A stretch of DNA of 64,000 bases from JAFGPL01 sp963781805 (GTDB taxonomy: Bacteria > Bacteroidota > Bacteroidia > Bacteroidales > UBA10428), in NCBI GenBank assembly GCA_963781805.1, contig CAWAHF010000004.1, positions 4,464,001-4,528,000 on the forward strand, given 5' to 3'. The notes beneath the pieces are model-generated. The model was not told where the DNA came from. It made no database searches and saw nothing but the letters and a program-made list of their open reading frames with translations. Position 1 is the first letter of the stretch. Every line of letters begins with the position of its first letter. Both the position numbers and the translations under genes were made by a program. Shown here one piece after another: positions 34,511 to 44,257 of the stretch.

Positions 34511-35371
34511 TTATCCTAAATAAGGCTTTAATAATTTGCTTCGTGATGTATGGCGAAGTCTTCTGATAGCTTTTTCCTTAATTTGTCTCACTCGCTCACG
34601 AGTTAGGCCGAATTGTTCCCCAATTTCTTCAAGGGTCATTTCCTGACAGTTAATGCCAAAAAAGAACCGGATGATATCGCGCTCTCTTTCGGTTAATGTA
34701 GCCAAAGCCCTTTCAATTTCTTTCATTAGCGATTCACTAATCAGCTTATTATCGGCTTTAGGAGAGTCACTGTTAATCAGGATATCCAACAGACTGTTGT
34801 CTTCTCCGTCCTGAAAAGGCGCATCCACGGATACATGTCGTCCCGAAACCCTGAGCGTATCTGTTACTTTTTCTTTTGGTAACTCAAGTGTGTCAGCCAG
34901 TTCCTCAGGTGTGGGAATCCTTTCGTATTGTTGTTCAAATTTATTGAAGGCCTTATTAATCTTATTTAAGGAACCTACCTGGTTTAAAGGGAGACGAACA
35001 ATTCTGGATTGTTCTGCCAGAGCCTGAAGTATTGACTGACGTATCCACCAGACAGCATAGGATATAAATTTAAAACCTCTGGTTTCATCAAATTTTTCAG
35101 CAGCTTTCATTAAACCCAGGTTTCCTTCATTTATTAAATCGGGGAGACTTAACCCCTGGTTCTGATATTGTTTGGCAACTGACACAACAAAACGGAGGTT
35201 TGCTCTTGTAAGTTTTTCGAGGGCTGACTTATCACCTTTCTTTATTCTCTGAGCAAGTTCAACTTCTTCCTCTACTGTGATAAGTTCTTCTTTACCAATC
35301 TCCTGTAAATACTTGTCGAGCGAAGCGCTTTCTCTGTTGGTAATTGATTTTGTGATTTTTAGCTGTCTCAT
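34511..35371 (-). CDS. rpoD: Primary sigma factor RpoD/SigA (Bacteroidota type)
   Basis: Housekeeping sigma-70 factor of 286 residues. It is short because it lacks the long N-terminal region of proteobacterial RpoD, as in Bacteroidota. Region 1.2 begins DKYLQEIGKEELITVEEEVE. Region 2 is intact (LRFVVSVAKQYQNQGLSLPDLINEGNLGLMKAAEKFD, of which the central part is the -10-binding and core-binding segment), and region 4 ends RERVRQIKEKAIRRLRHTSR. This factor recognises the TTTG/TAnnTTTG promoters typical of the phylum. It converges with recA. Confidence 0.97.
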   Translation of the reverse strand: MRQLKITKSITNRESASLDKYLQEIGKEELITVEEEVELAQRIKKGDKSALEKLTRANLRFVVSVAKQYQNQGLSLPDLINEGNLGLMKAAEKFDETRGFKFISYAVWWIRQSILQALAEQSRIVRLPLNQVGSLNKINKAFNKFEQQYERIPTPEELADTLELPKEKVTDTLRVSGRHVSVDAPFQDGEDNSLLDILINSDSPKADNKLISESLMKEIERALATLTERERDIIRFFFGINCQEMTLEEIGEQFGLTRERVRQIKEKAIRRLRHTSRSKLLKPYLG

Positions 35372-35504
35372 GTGTACCTTTCAAAAAAATTTCAGCGAAT
35401 TTATACTATTTTATATTTAAATTCAATATGAATTAGTTTCTGTCAATTTAAACGGCCTGCCGGGAGCAAGCCTTTTCAGAAAATCTTGAAAGGTTCTTGC
35501 ATTT

Positions 35505-36935
35505 TTACAGTCCGAAGGCATAATATGCCACCACACCATCAGGATAAATACCTTCAATAAATATCCCTCCCTTTGCAATTTCAAGGATCTTTTTTAATTC
35601 TTGAACGGTTTCAACGGATTTGTTGTTGACTTTTGTTATGATGAATCCTTCTCTCACTCCTTCGGCGCTTAACTTACCGGCTGAAAGCTCTGTTACTTTT
35701 ACACCGTTAGAAATACCAAGCGCTTTTTTTTCATCATCACCAAGTTCAACTAATTTTGCTCCAAGTACGGTTTCGTAGGCTCCTGATTTAACAATCTTTG
35801 TATCTCCTTGCAAATTACGTAATGTTACTTCAAATTGTTTCGTTTTGCCATTTCTTTTTATCAAAACCGTAATTTTGTCTCCCGGTCTGTATCTGTTAAC
35901 CTGCTCGGTTAATTCAGCGGGACTTGAGACGTCAACCTCATTGATCTTAAGGACAATATCTCCCGTTTCGATACCGGCTTTTTTTGCTGCTCCACCATCG
36001 CGAACATCAGAAATAAAGACTCCTTCAATTTTATCCAATCCTTTCTCTTTTACCAGGTTAGCATTAACTTCGTTGATGGTAACTCCCAAAAATGCTCTTT
36101 GAACTGCGCCGAATTCAATGAGATCAGAAATAACCTTTTCAACTATACTTACCGGTATTGCAAAAGATATACCTGCATATCCACCGGAAGGAGATACTAT
36201 CGCGGTATTGATTCCAACCAGTTCGCCACGAGTATTAACAAGCGCTCCTCCTGAGTTTCCCCGGTTAACCGCTGCATCGGTTTGAATAAATGATTCAATC
36301 CTGTAATTGTCCTGGATAATTCCAAGATTTTTTCCTTTTGCACTGACTATTCCAGCTGTAACTGTTGATGCAATATTAAATGGGTTTCCAACTGCCAATA
36401 CCCATTCTCCGACTTTTAAATCATCTGAATTACCATATTTTATGAAGGGCAAATCTTTGCCGCTAATTTTTAACAATGCGATATCTGTACTGGGGTCTTT
36501 TCCGATAACTTTAGCTTCAAATTCTCTCTTGTCATTTAAAGTAATGCTTATTTTTTCAGATTTTTCAACCACATGATTATTGGTTACAATATATCCGTCA
36601 TCGGAAATAATAACTCCGGAACCAAAGCCCAAAACAGGTTCAGGTTCGCGATATTTATCCCCGTAAAAGAATTCATAAATCGGATTTCTAAATGAAGTTC
36701 CTGATATTTCGGTGGTAACATGCACAACTGCATGTACTGTCTTTTCAGCTGCATACGTAAAATTGAACGAGTTTTCATCATATTCACCGGGAAGATTTAC
36801 ATATCGAGCAGGTGTTTCTACCCTGGCATTTATAATTTTTTTACCCTGATCAAAAAAAAGTGTATAAGAAAAAAGAGCAATCAAACCTCCAACTATCGAT
36901 ATAATTAAAAAAAGAAATACCTGTTTTGCTTTCAT
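35505..36935 (-). CDS. degP: DegP/HtrA-family periplasmic serine protease
   Basis: Periplasmic protease/chaperone of 476 residues. An N-terminal hydrophobic segment (about 6-27) is a signal anchor or signal peptide. The trypsin-like domain has the triad His121 (TNNHVVE), Asp151 (STDIALL) and Ser228 (RGNSGGAL). PDZ1 begins near residue 275 (LGVTINEVNA, GIETGDIVLKINEVDV) and PDZ2 covers about 390-470 (GVREGFIITKVNNKSV). It is upstream of rpoD on the same strand with a 133-base gap, probably transcribed on its own. Confidence 0.95.
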   Translation of the reverse strand: MKAKQVFLFLIISIVGGLIALFSYTLFFDQGKKIINARVETPARYVNLPGEYDENSFNFTYAAEKTVHAVVHVTTEISGTSFRNPIYEFFYGDKYREPEPVLGFGSGVIISDDGYIVTNNHVVEKSEKISITLNDKREFEAKVIGKDPSTDIALLKISGKDLPFIKYGNSDDLKVGEWVLAVGNPFNIASTVTAGIVSAKGKNLGIIQDNYRIESFIQTDAAVNRGNSGGALVNTRGELVGINTAIVSPSGGYAGISFAIPVSIVEKVISDLIEFGAVQRAFLGVTINEVNANLVKEKGLDKIEGVFISDVRDGGAAKKAGIETGDIVLKINEVDVSSPAELTEQVNRYRPGDKITVLIKRNGKTKQFEVTLRNLQGDTKIVKSGAYETVLGAKLVELGDDEKKALGISNGVKVTELSAGKLSAEGVREGFIITKVNNKSVETVQELKKILEIAKGGIFIEGIYPDGVVAYYAFGL

Positions 36936-37177
36936 AAATTCCCTAAATTAATGTTCCTTTTTAAAAATTTAACTAAAGTAAAATTGGACTTCGAATAAGA
37001 TTAATCAATAAGATTCTTTAGAACCGCGTGAATAGAATGCAAAGATAACATAATCAATTACCAGTTTAAACTAATCCTTATTAATTCTTGTCTCGTAACT
37101 TTTCAAATCGGTCAAAACAAATTTATTCAGGTTTAGCTCAAAATAATTATATTTGATAAACTCTATAATTTTCCAAA

Positions 37178-38977
37178 ATGGATCCAACACGTATTTTTGA
37201 TTTGCTCGCAAATTACAGAGACAGGTTTGCATATAAAAAAGATGCCATCGCCGCCAAGGAGAAAGGTTCATGGATTAAATATTCTGCAACAGATTATGTA
37301 GCCTATGTTGATTTGGTAAGTTATGGTTTGCTGTTCCTCGGGCTTAAAAAAGGAGACAAAATTGCCACAATCTCTAATAATCGTCCTGAATGGAATATTA
37401 TGGATATGGGTATGTCTCAGGCAGGAATAGTACATGTACCTATTTATCCTACAATTAGTGAGGAAGATTATGAGTATATTTTAAACCACTCACAACCATC
37501 CTTGTTATTTCTTTCTGACAAATCATTGTGCGACAAAATATCGCCGATTGCCAGCAAAGTTAAATCTATTAAAGAAATATACAGTTTTAATGATCTGGAG
37601 AATGTAAAAAACTGGAAAGAAATTATCGAATTGGGTAAACAACATTCGGAAAAATTTCATGATGAGCTTGAAAAAATTAAAAATTCAATTGTCCCTGATG
37701 AAATGGCTACCATCATATATACCTCTGGTACTACAGGAGATCCAAAAGGAGTGATGCTTTCGCACAAAAACATAATGAGTAACGTCCATTCCATTTCACA
37801 AATATTTGATTTTAATGATACCCATCGTACCCTAAGCTTTCTTCCTATAAGCCATGTTTTTGAGCGAACAGTGAATTATTATTTTCAGAAAGTTGGAATC
37901 AGTATTTATTATGCTGAAAACATGGGTACCATTGCCGATAATTTAAAAGAAATAAAACCTCATGTTTTTATTGCCGTACCCAGAGTGCTTGAACGGGTTT
38001 ACGATAAAATTATCGGGATCGGTAAAGACCTGAAAGGGATTAAGAGACATATTTTTTTCTGGGCAGTAAATTTAGGTTCGAGGTATAAGTTTAATCATCA
38101 GAATAGCTGGTTTTATTACCTAAAGTTACAGTTGGCCAGAAAACTGATATTTAAAAAATGGTACGAGGCGCTCGGAGGACAGGTTCAACTTGTTGTTGCA
38201 GGTGGTGCCGCATTACAGCCAAGACTTGCCATTATTTTCAATGCTGCCGGTGTTCCTTTGATTGAGGGATATGGTATGACAGAAGCATCTCCGGTAATTG
38301 CCGCCAACAGACCGCCTGGTAAAAACGAGGTATGTGTTGGTACCGTTGGTCCTGCTATTCCGGGAGTTGAGGTTAAAATTGCCGAAGATGGTGAAATATT
38401 ATGCAAAGGTTCCAATGTTATGCTTGGTTATTACAATGAACCTGATTTAACACATGAAATTATCGATTCAGACGGATGGCTGCATACGGGAGATATCGGA
38501 GAACTGATTGACGGTAAATTTCTTAAGATTACAGACCGTAAAAAAGAAATATTTAAGCTTTCCAGCGGTAAATATATTGCTCCACAGCCAATTGAAAATA
38601 AACTAAAGGAATCCCTTTTCATCGAACAGGCAATGGTAGTTGGTGAGAATGAAAAATTTGCCAGTGCAATTATCTCTCCTAATTTTCAGTTTTTGCATAG
38701 CTGGTGCTCTCTGCATAATGTAAAATTTCGTGACAACATAGAGCTGGTTCAGAATCCTGCGGTTATTGCAAGATATCAACGTGAGGTAAATACAATTAAT
38801 AAACAGATTGGAAGTACTGAGCAGATTAAAAGGTTCAGGCTGATTCAGGAAGAATGGACTCCCATTTCAGGAGAATTATCCCCCACATTGAAACTAAAAC
38901 GAAAGTTTTTATTTGAAAAATACAAAACCATTCTGGCAGAGATTTATTCGGTTCAAAAAGGGAATGGAACTGTTTAA
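37178..38977 (+). CDS. Long-chain fatty acid-CoA ligase
   Basis: An AMP-forming acyl-CoA synthetase of 599 residues, in the FadD15-like group common in Bacteroidota. Motifs: ATP loop TIIYTSGTTGDPKGVMLSHK (about 177-196), the linker region LSFLPISHVFERTVNYYF, GYGMTEASPVIAANRPP, GWLHTGDIGEL, and TDRKKEIFKLSSGKYIAPQP, which places the catalytic Lys region at the C-terminal domain. No signal peptide. It activates fatty acids for lipid synthesis or degradation; chain-length preference cannot be read. It stands alone ahead of the REP/MITE region. Confidence 0.93.
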   Translation: MDPTRIFDLLANYRDRFAYKKDAIAAKEKGSWIKYSATDYVAYVDLVSYGLLFLGLKKGDKIATISNNRPEWNIMDMGMSQAGIVHVPIYPTISEEDYEYILNHSQPSLLFLSDKSLCDKISPIASKVKSIKEIYSFNDLENVKNWKEIIELGKQHSEKFHDELEKIKNSIVPDEMATIIYTSGTTGDPKGVMLSHKNIMSNVHSISQIFDFNDTHRTLSFLPISHVFERTVNYYFQKVGISIYYAENMGTIADNLKEIKPHVFIAVPRVLERVYDKIIGIGKDLKGIKRHIFFWAVNLGSRYKFNHQNSWFYYLKLQLARKLIFKKWYEALGGQVQLVVAGGAALQPRLAIIFNAAGVPLIEGYGMTEASPVIAANRPPGKNEVCVGTVGPAIPGVEVKIAEDGEILCKGSNVMLGYYNEPDLTHEIIDSDGWLHTGDIGELIDGKFLKITDRKKEIFKLSSGKYIAPQPIENKLKESLFIEQAMVVGENEKFASAIISPNFQFLHSWCSLHNVKFRDNIELVQNPAVIARYQREVNTINKQIGSTEQIKRFRLIQEEWTPISGELSPTLKLKRKFLFEKYKTILAEIYSVQKGNGTV

Positions 38978-39039
38978 TCTTTGTATCGTCAAATAGGCGC
39001 GCAATAAGCAACCCGTTAATATTTAATTTATCACTACTG

Positions 39040-39260
39040 ACCGACTAAATGCTTTTATAATCTTTATACATTTTATTTTGTAGAACCTCTACGAGGTATC
39101 ACTGCCTTTGGGGTTATTTTTTTCTACAATTCCTAATCCGCTACGCGGAAATTCTCCGTAGAGCCTGTCCCGCTATAAAGCGGGAAAATAAAGTGTTGTA
39201 ATAAAGCAATAAAGTAAAGATCCTATTCCACGTAGTGGATAAACAAATAATTTAGTCGGA
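39040..39260. mobile_element. MITE-like element with terminal inverted repeats and internal REP palindromes
   Basis: The ends share the inverted repeat CCGACTAAAT (39041-39050) / ATTTAGTCGG (39250-39259), and CACTACTG stands directly outside on both sides (39032-39039, 39261-39268) like an 8-bp target duplication. Because CACTACTG is nearly self-complementary, the outer bases could instead extend the inverted repeats to about 25 bases with 20 matches. Inside are palindromes ACCTC-TAC-GAGGT (39085), TCCGC-TAC-GCGGA (39137), a TCCCGCT/AGCGGGA hairpin (39168-39185) and TCCAC-GTA-GTGGA (39227). The first is identical to the RAYT-flanking palindrome at 9839. No coding capacity. It ends directly beside the histidine kinase stop codon. 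Confidence 0.72.
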
Positions 39261-39268
39261 CACTACTG

Positions 39269-40981
39269 TTAATTTATATATTTTTTCAAAATATTCATTA
39301 ATTTCTTGATATCCAAAGGTTTTGAGATAAAGTCGGTATAACCAGTTTCCAAAGCATTTTGCTTATCCTTTTTCATTGCCAGAGCTGTTTGAATAATTAT
39401 CGGAACCTTTGCATTAAATTGTCTTATGGCTTTGGTTGCAGACATACCATCCAATTGTGGCATTTTAACATCCATTAAAATTAAATGAGGATTTGAGATT
39501 TTTGACAGTTCAACTGCTTCAATGCCATCTTTGGCCCGAATGATATTAACATGGGTCAATTCAAGCATCTCCTTTAAAAATTCGAAATTGGATTCTTCAT
39601 CTTCGGCGATAAGTATTGATTTTCCGGACCAGTTAATTGGTTTTTCAGATAGACTTTTATTACTCTCTGCGCGATTAATAAATTTGATTCCATTGGCCGG
39701 CAAAGAAAAATAAAATGTTGAGCCATCTCCATATTTTGATTCTACCCATATCTCACCTCCAAGCAGCTCGACAAGGTTTTTTGAAAGGGAAAGTCCAATC
39801 CCGGCGCCACGAAATAATATTCTGTTATATTCGTCTTCAATCTTTTTAAATCTATGAAAAATGTCTTCAAGATTTTTTTTCTGCAGACCTATTCCAGAAT
39901 CTGTGATGAAGAAGATGATTAAATCATTTTCGAGTTTGAGTCCAAATTTAATAAAACCGCGATGGGTAAATTTTACTGCATTGTATAACAAATTTCTCAA
40001 AATCTGCTCCAATCTCACTACATCAGTATGAATGAATATATCCTCTCGGGGAATATTGAAACTAAGTTCAATCTGATGTTTTTGATTTTCATCCAGAATC
40101 TGTCTGAAACTTAAAAAAAGTTTATTAAAAAGGTCATCAATACTTACATCTTTATATACAATTTTTAGCTGCTCAGAATCAATCATAGAGATATCAATAA
40201 TATCTTCTATAAGTCTGAGAAGATATTTACTGTTTTCATTTATTATCTGAACATATTTGTCTTTCTTATCAATTGCGAGTTCTGGTTTTTGAAGTAATTG
40301 TGAAAATCCTATAATGGAGTTCATCGGTGTCCTTATTTCATGCGACATATTTGCCAGAAAGGCTGATTTAAGTTTATCTGACTTTTCAGCTTTTTCTCTT
40401 TCTTTTACATAGTGCATTTTTGAAAATATTATGATCATTCCTCCGGCACAAAAGAATAAAACTGTTCCGGTAAATAAATCGAAAATTCTGGCAAACTCAG
40501 TACTATAATTCAAAATCAATGACGGATAAAAATATTCTGTCAGGTACAAAACTGAAATATTTAAGAAGAGAACACTTATCAGTACAAGTAATCGGGTTCC
40601 TTCCATCGCGAACAGTATGTATGAGAAGAAAACAAAATAAACAAAAATAATTGGTCCCTTTGACCCCCCATTGAATAACCACATAATGCTAAGCATTACG
40701 AATACGGTAAGTATTGTTAATGTTTGAGTTTGTTTAAGAATACCTTTAAATCTGGTAAAGAAATAGATTACAAAGAAAAAGACAGAAGAAATGGATGTAG
40801 TAAAAATTAATAGATGATGAAGTTTTAGCAGTATATTTATTACGGTTGCGTAAACTGTAACCAAAAAAGTAATAAAAACAATAGCGGTAAAAAATCTCTT
40901 ATCAAAATCATCTTGTTCGGAACGACCAATTATGAGAGTAGACAGAGAATGGAAATATTTTTTAAATTGCCTTATGAGCAC
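39269..40981 (-). CDS. Hybrid histidine kinase/response regulator
   Basis: A 570-residue inner-membrane sensor. About five or six transmembrane helices fill residues 30-195 with very short loops, so sensing is probably within the membrane. HisKA carries SHEIRTPMNSIIGFSQLL, with His near 216. The ATPase domain has NLLYNAVKFTHRG (N box), DSGIGLQ and GAGIGLSLSKNLVELLGGEI (G boxes). A C-terminal receiver spans about 450-570 (LIAEDEESNFEFL, LILMDVKMPQLDGM with the phospho-Asp, and a Lys in FISKPLDI). There is no output domain or separate regulator next door. It diverges from the ThiF-like gene with a 181-base gap, so it might control that cassette. Confidence 0.93.
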   Translation of the reverse strand: MLIRQFKKYFHSLSTLIIGRSEQDDFDKRFFTAIVFITFLVTVYATVINILLKLHHLLIFTTSISSVFFFVIYFFTRFKGILKQTQTLTILTVFVMLSIMWLFNGGSKGPIIFVYFVFFSYILFAMEGTRLLVLISVLFLNISVLYLTEYFYPSLILNYSTEFARIFDLFTGTVLFFCAGGMIIIFSKMHYVKEREKAEKSDKLKSAFLANMSHEIRTPMNSIIGFSQLLQKPELAIDKKDKYVQIINENSKYLLRLIEDIIDISMIDSEQLKIVYKDVSIDDLFNKLFLSFRQILDENQKHQIELSFNIPREDIFIHTDVVRLEQILRNLLYNAVKFTHRGFIKFGLKLENDLIIFFITDSGIGLQKKNLEDIFHRFKKIEDEYNRILFRGAGIGLSLSKNLVELLGGEIWVESKYGDGSTFYFSLPANGIKFINRAESNKSLSEKPINWSGKSILIAEDEESNFEFLKEMLELTHVNIIRAKDGIEAVELSKISNPHLILMDVKMPQLDGMSATKAIRQFNAKVPIIIQTALAMKKDKQNALETGYTDFISKPLDIKKLMNILKKYIN

Positions 40982-41162
40982 TTGATTTTAAGTTGTAAAG
41001 TTGTGTTACTTTAAATAAGTTTAGTAATTGTATATTAAAAATAGCTATTTTTAAATTTTAAGCAGGTACAAATCGCAATTAATATTCTTTAAAAACTTAT
41101 TTATAGATAATATCAACATTGTGTTGTGATTATTTATAATTTTCTTAAAAAAACAGCCTGAT

Positions 41163-41957
41163 ATGCATATTAGTTACAATGATATTTTTGACAGGAATAT
41201 AGGTCTTTTGTCAGCCCAAGAACAAAAAAAATTAAAGATATCGAAGCTGGTAATTTTTGGGACGGGCGGACTAGGAGGTGTTATTGCTGAAATTCTTGTT
41301 CGAAGCGGTGTTGGAAACCTGATCCTGGTAGATCGCGATAAATTTGAAATATCTAACCTGAACCGGCAGATTTTTGCGTTTACTGATACGGTGGGTCAAA
41401 ATAAAGTAGATGTTACCGAGAAGTTTTTAAAACAAATTAATCCCGAAATCAGGATTGAAAAGTACCTGAGTGTTCATTCCGGAAATATTGCCGAAATCAT
41501 GAACAGGGTCAATATAGCATTGCTTGCACTTGATGATGTGGTTCCGATTGTGATTATCAGCAGGTATGCAAGAAGACTTAATATACCTTTGATTGAAGGC
41601 TGGGCAATTCCATTCGGAAATGTCAGGGTTTTTACTCAACACACGCCCCCGCTTGAAGAACTGTATCACCTAACTGTGGATGACAAAAAACCGGATAACC
41701 TGTCAGATGATGAAAAAAAAGCTATGAACCTGGCTATGCTCGATGAACTAAAGCAAATTGAAGGAATTCAGGACTATTATCCCGAATTGGCCATGCAACG
41801 AATCCGTCAGGGGAAGATTCCATCTTTTGCCCCTATGGTTTGGTTTGCAGCTGTAATGATGAGTATCGAAGCAATAAAATTGTTGCTCGGCTGGGGAAAT
41901 ATTGCCCTGTCTCCCGATTTTTCATTCTATGATCCCTTTACCCATACCATACCCTAA
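41163..41957 (+). CDS. ThiF/MoeB/E1-like adenylating protein without cysteines
   Basis: A 264-residue E1-like fold. The nucleotide loop is FGTGGLGGVIAEIL (GTGGLGG at 33-39). The acidic residue closing the second strand is Asp57 in VDRDKFEISNLNRQIF, where N65 and R68 are the usual ATP contacts. LLALDDV supplies the later catalytic Asp. There is not a single cysteine, so both the zinc-binding CxxC pairs and the thioester Cys of classical ThiF, MoeB and E1 enzymes are absent. It may adenylate a C-terminal carboxylate or small acid without forming a thioester. First gene of a four-gene cassette, 11 bases before the amidohydrolase. The real substrate is unknown. Confidence 0.87.
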   Translation: MHISYNDIFDRNIGLLSAQEQKKLKISKLVIFGTGGLGGVIAEILVRSGVGNLILVDRDKFEISNLNRQIFAFTDTVGQNKVDVTEKFLKQINPEIRIEKYLSVHSGNIAEIMNRVNIALLALDDVVPIVIISRYARRLNIPLIEGWAIPFGNVRVFTQHTPPLEELYHLTVDDKKPDNLSDDEKKAMNLAMLDELKQIEGIQDYYPELAMQRIRQGKIPSFAPMVWFAAVMMSIEAIKLLLGWGNIALSPDFSFYDPFTHTIP

Positions 41958-41968
41958 AAATAAACCGG

Positions 41969-42826
41969 ATGAGAATAATTAACACACATGCTCATATTAT
42001 AGAGACAGATAAAGTATTTGGGGACGAGAACCAATTGTACTTAAAATATCTAAAGCGTATTCCGGCATTTGTCCAGGCCGATGAGGTGATCAATATGTTA
42101 TCTGTTGAAACGTTTCTTAACCAAATGGATGAGGCAGGTATAGAGCAATCGGTAATTTTTGCAATGTATTCTCCGCTGCTTTATGCATCTAATGAGTTTG
42201 TATCGGACATATGCAAAAAGTATCCCAATCGTCTGATTGGTTTTGCATCTGTTGATATTCATACGGATGATCCTATTGAAATACTCGAAAATGCCATTAA
42301 AAATCTTAATCTTAAAGGACTTAAGCTTCATCCGCCCTTACAGAATTTCTTTCCGAACGACAAAAAATACTGGCCTTTATATGCCAAAGCTTCAGAGTTG
42401 AATATTCCGGTAGTTTTTCATGTAGGAACAACCCCTTTTGGCAGCCTGGTTAAACTTTCGCAAGCATCACCCATACTTATTGATGATATTGCAAATGATT
42501 TCCCTGATTTGAAGATAATTCTAACTCATCTTGGTACGCTCTGGAATAACGAATCGTTTATGGTGGTTGAAAAACATCCCAATCTTTATATTGATACGGC
42601 TGCATATCCTTATGAAATCGTTGATTTACTTAACGAAAATTTAATTAAGAGGGTAGGAGAGGACAAATTTATTTTTGGAACAGACTTTCCGATGCCCTAT
42701 GAGGGTAAAATGCATTATTTAAAAGATTTTACAGAAGTGATATACGGCTTGAAAATTTCTGATGAACTGAAGGAAAAAATTTTCTTCCGAAATTTTCTGA
42801 ACTTAATGTCAGGAAAATTGACATGA
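41969..42826 (+). CDS. Amidohydrolase-family (PF04909-like) metal-dependent hydrolase
   Basis: A 285-residue TIM-barrel enzyme of the amidohydrolase 2 group, which includes decarboxylases such as ACMSD and gamma-resorcylate decarboxylase as well as hydrolases. Likely metal and catalytic residues: His7 and His9 in NTHAHI, His151 in VVFHVGTT, His187 in LTHLGTLW and Asp239 in FGTDFPMPYEG. The GLKLHPPLQNF block is typical. It overlaps the next gene by 4 bases (ATGA), so translation is coupled. Decarboxylation or hydrolysis of the product of neighbouring adenylating enzymes is conceivable; this is an inference. Confidence 0.87.
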   Translation: MRIINTHAHIIETDKVFGDENQLYLKYLKRIPAFVQADEVINMLSVETFLNQMDEAGIEQSVIFAMYSPLLYASNEFVSDICKKYPNRLIGFASVDIHTDDPIEILENAIKNLNLKGLKLHPPLQNFFPNDKKYWPLYAKASELNIPVVFHVGTTPFGSLVKLSQASPILIDDIANDFPDLKIILTHLGTLWNNESFMVVEKHPNLYIDTAAYPYEIVDLLNENLIKRVGEDKFIFGTDFPMPYEGKMHYLKDFTEVIYGLKISDELKEKIFFRNFLNLMSGKLT

Positions 42827-44244
42827 ATATAAAACAAAAAATCAGGGGTTTTAAACACAAAAGGATAACCCGGTTTCTAACCAAATCTAATCCTGATAAA
42901 CTTGAATCTCTGGCATCAGACAGAGTCGTCTCTTCATTCAAAAGGGCGGCAAAAGATATTCAAGTTTACAAAGAAATTCTTAAAAAGAATAGCTTACAGA
43001 TAAAGGATATTAAAACTATCGATGATTTTAAAAATAAAATTCCTGTTATTTCAAAGAAAGATTTTTTTGTTCCTTACGAAGCAGAGCAGTGGTTTGTGAG
43101 AGCAAAGTTTAAAAAGATAAAAAATTTTATGACCAGCTCTGGCTTTTCGGGTACATTTGCTTATGGGGCAGACAAAAATCTTCCCGGAAAAATTAGTCAG
43201 GGAGTCGATTATACGCTCGATTATTTGTTTAATACAAATTACCGGAAGACGTTTCTTATCAATTGTATACCTATGGGTGTGCATATTAATACTTCTCTTG
43301 CTCTTGCCGAAGTGAGTGTGAGGAGCGATATGGCGCTCGCATTGGCACAAAAAATATCTCCAGAATTCGATCAAACCATTATCGTTGGTGATCCACATTT
43401 TATAAAGAAACTTGTTGAGGAAGGTATTGAAACTGGTGTTAACTGGAGAAAAATCAATGTAAGTTTTATCTGCGGACAGGACTGGTTTCCGGAATCTTTT
43501 CGTACGTATATATCCCAACTTACCGAGATGGATATTTATCATGATAAAAACAGGCAGATAATTGCTACCATGGGAATGACAGAGCTTGGGTTAAATATTT
43601 TTCATGAATCGTTTGATACTGTGCGAATCAGAAATATTTTACAGCAAAAACCTGAGATGAAAAAAAAATTGGTAGTAAATGAGATTCATGCAGCGCCTTT
43701 TATTTTTCACTACTACCCACACAGAAATTATATTGAAGAATTTAGAAAAAACGGGGAGGATACTATGCTTCTGTTTTCGGTGCTTAACAAAGATGCTGTA
43801 ATTCCCCTGTTTCGTTATGATACAGGCGATTCGGGAATATTATTCTCTTATAACAATCTTCAGGATATATTAATAGACAATGGGTATGAAGATTTTGTAC
43901 CTGAATTGAAATTACCTTTAGCTGCAATCTATGGAAGAAGTAACAATTACTTTTTCTATGATAATAAAAAAATATATCCCGCGGATATAAAACTAGGATT
44001 ATATGAAGATTTTGAGCTGGCTGCTAAAACCACTGGATATTTCAAAATTGGAAATAAAGATGTTTCGCCGGTTATTGAAATACAACTTAAACCAGGAATC
44101 AAATGTAATGCAGGATTAAGTTCAAAATTCAGTAATGCACTATTAAAATATGCAGGGAAGGATATTCCGGTTAAATGCTATCCATACATTGAATTCCCTT
44201 ACGGAATGGGATTAAGCTACGAACACAAATTTGTTAATCTTTGA
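42823..44244 (+). CDS. PaaK-like adenylate-forming enzyme
   Basis: A 473-residue member of the phenylacetate-CoA ligase/ANL superfamily. The phosphate loop is FMTSSGFSGTFAYG (102-115), a variant of the SSGTTG motif. IATMGMTELGLNIF corresponds to the A5 motif, and FRYDTGDSGIL supplies the ATP-ribose Asp. The C-terminal lid domain is present but weak (KTTGYFKIGNK). It differs clearly from true PaaK and resembles the divergent adenylators found in biosynthetic clusters. It could make an acyl-AMP or acyl-CoA. Coupled to the amidohydrolase by a 4-base overlap and followed 13 bases later by a flavin-protein gene. Confidence 0.8.
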   Translation: MNIKQKIRGFKHKRITRFLTKSNPDKLESLASDRVVSSFKRAAKDIQVYKEILKKNSLQIKDIKTIDDFKNKIPVISKKDFFVPYEAEQWFVRAKFKKIKNFMTSSGFSGTFAYGADKNLPGKISQGVDYTLDYLFNTNYRKTFLINCIPMGVHINTSLALAEVSVRSDMALALAQKISPEFDQTIIVGDPHFIKKLVEEGIETGVNWRKINVSFICGQDWFPESFRTYISQLTEMDIYHDKNRQIIATMGMTELGLNIFHESFDTVRIRNILQQKPEMKKKLVVNEIHAAPFIFHYYPHRNYIEEFRKNGEDTMLLFSVLNKDAVIPLFRYDTGDSGILFSYNNLQDILIDNGYEDFVPELKLPLAAIYGRSNNYFFYDNKKIYPADIKLGLYEDFELAAKTTGYFKIGNKDVSPVIEIQLKPGIKCNAGLSSKFSNALLKYAGKDIPVKCYPYIEFPYGMGLSYEHKFVNL

Positions 44245-44257
44245 AATATTAGAACTG

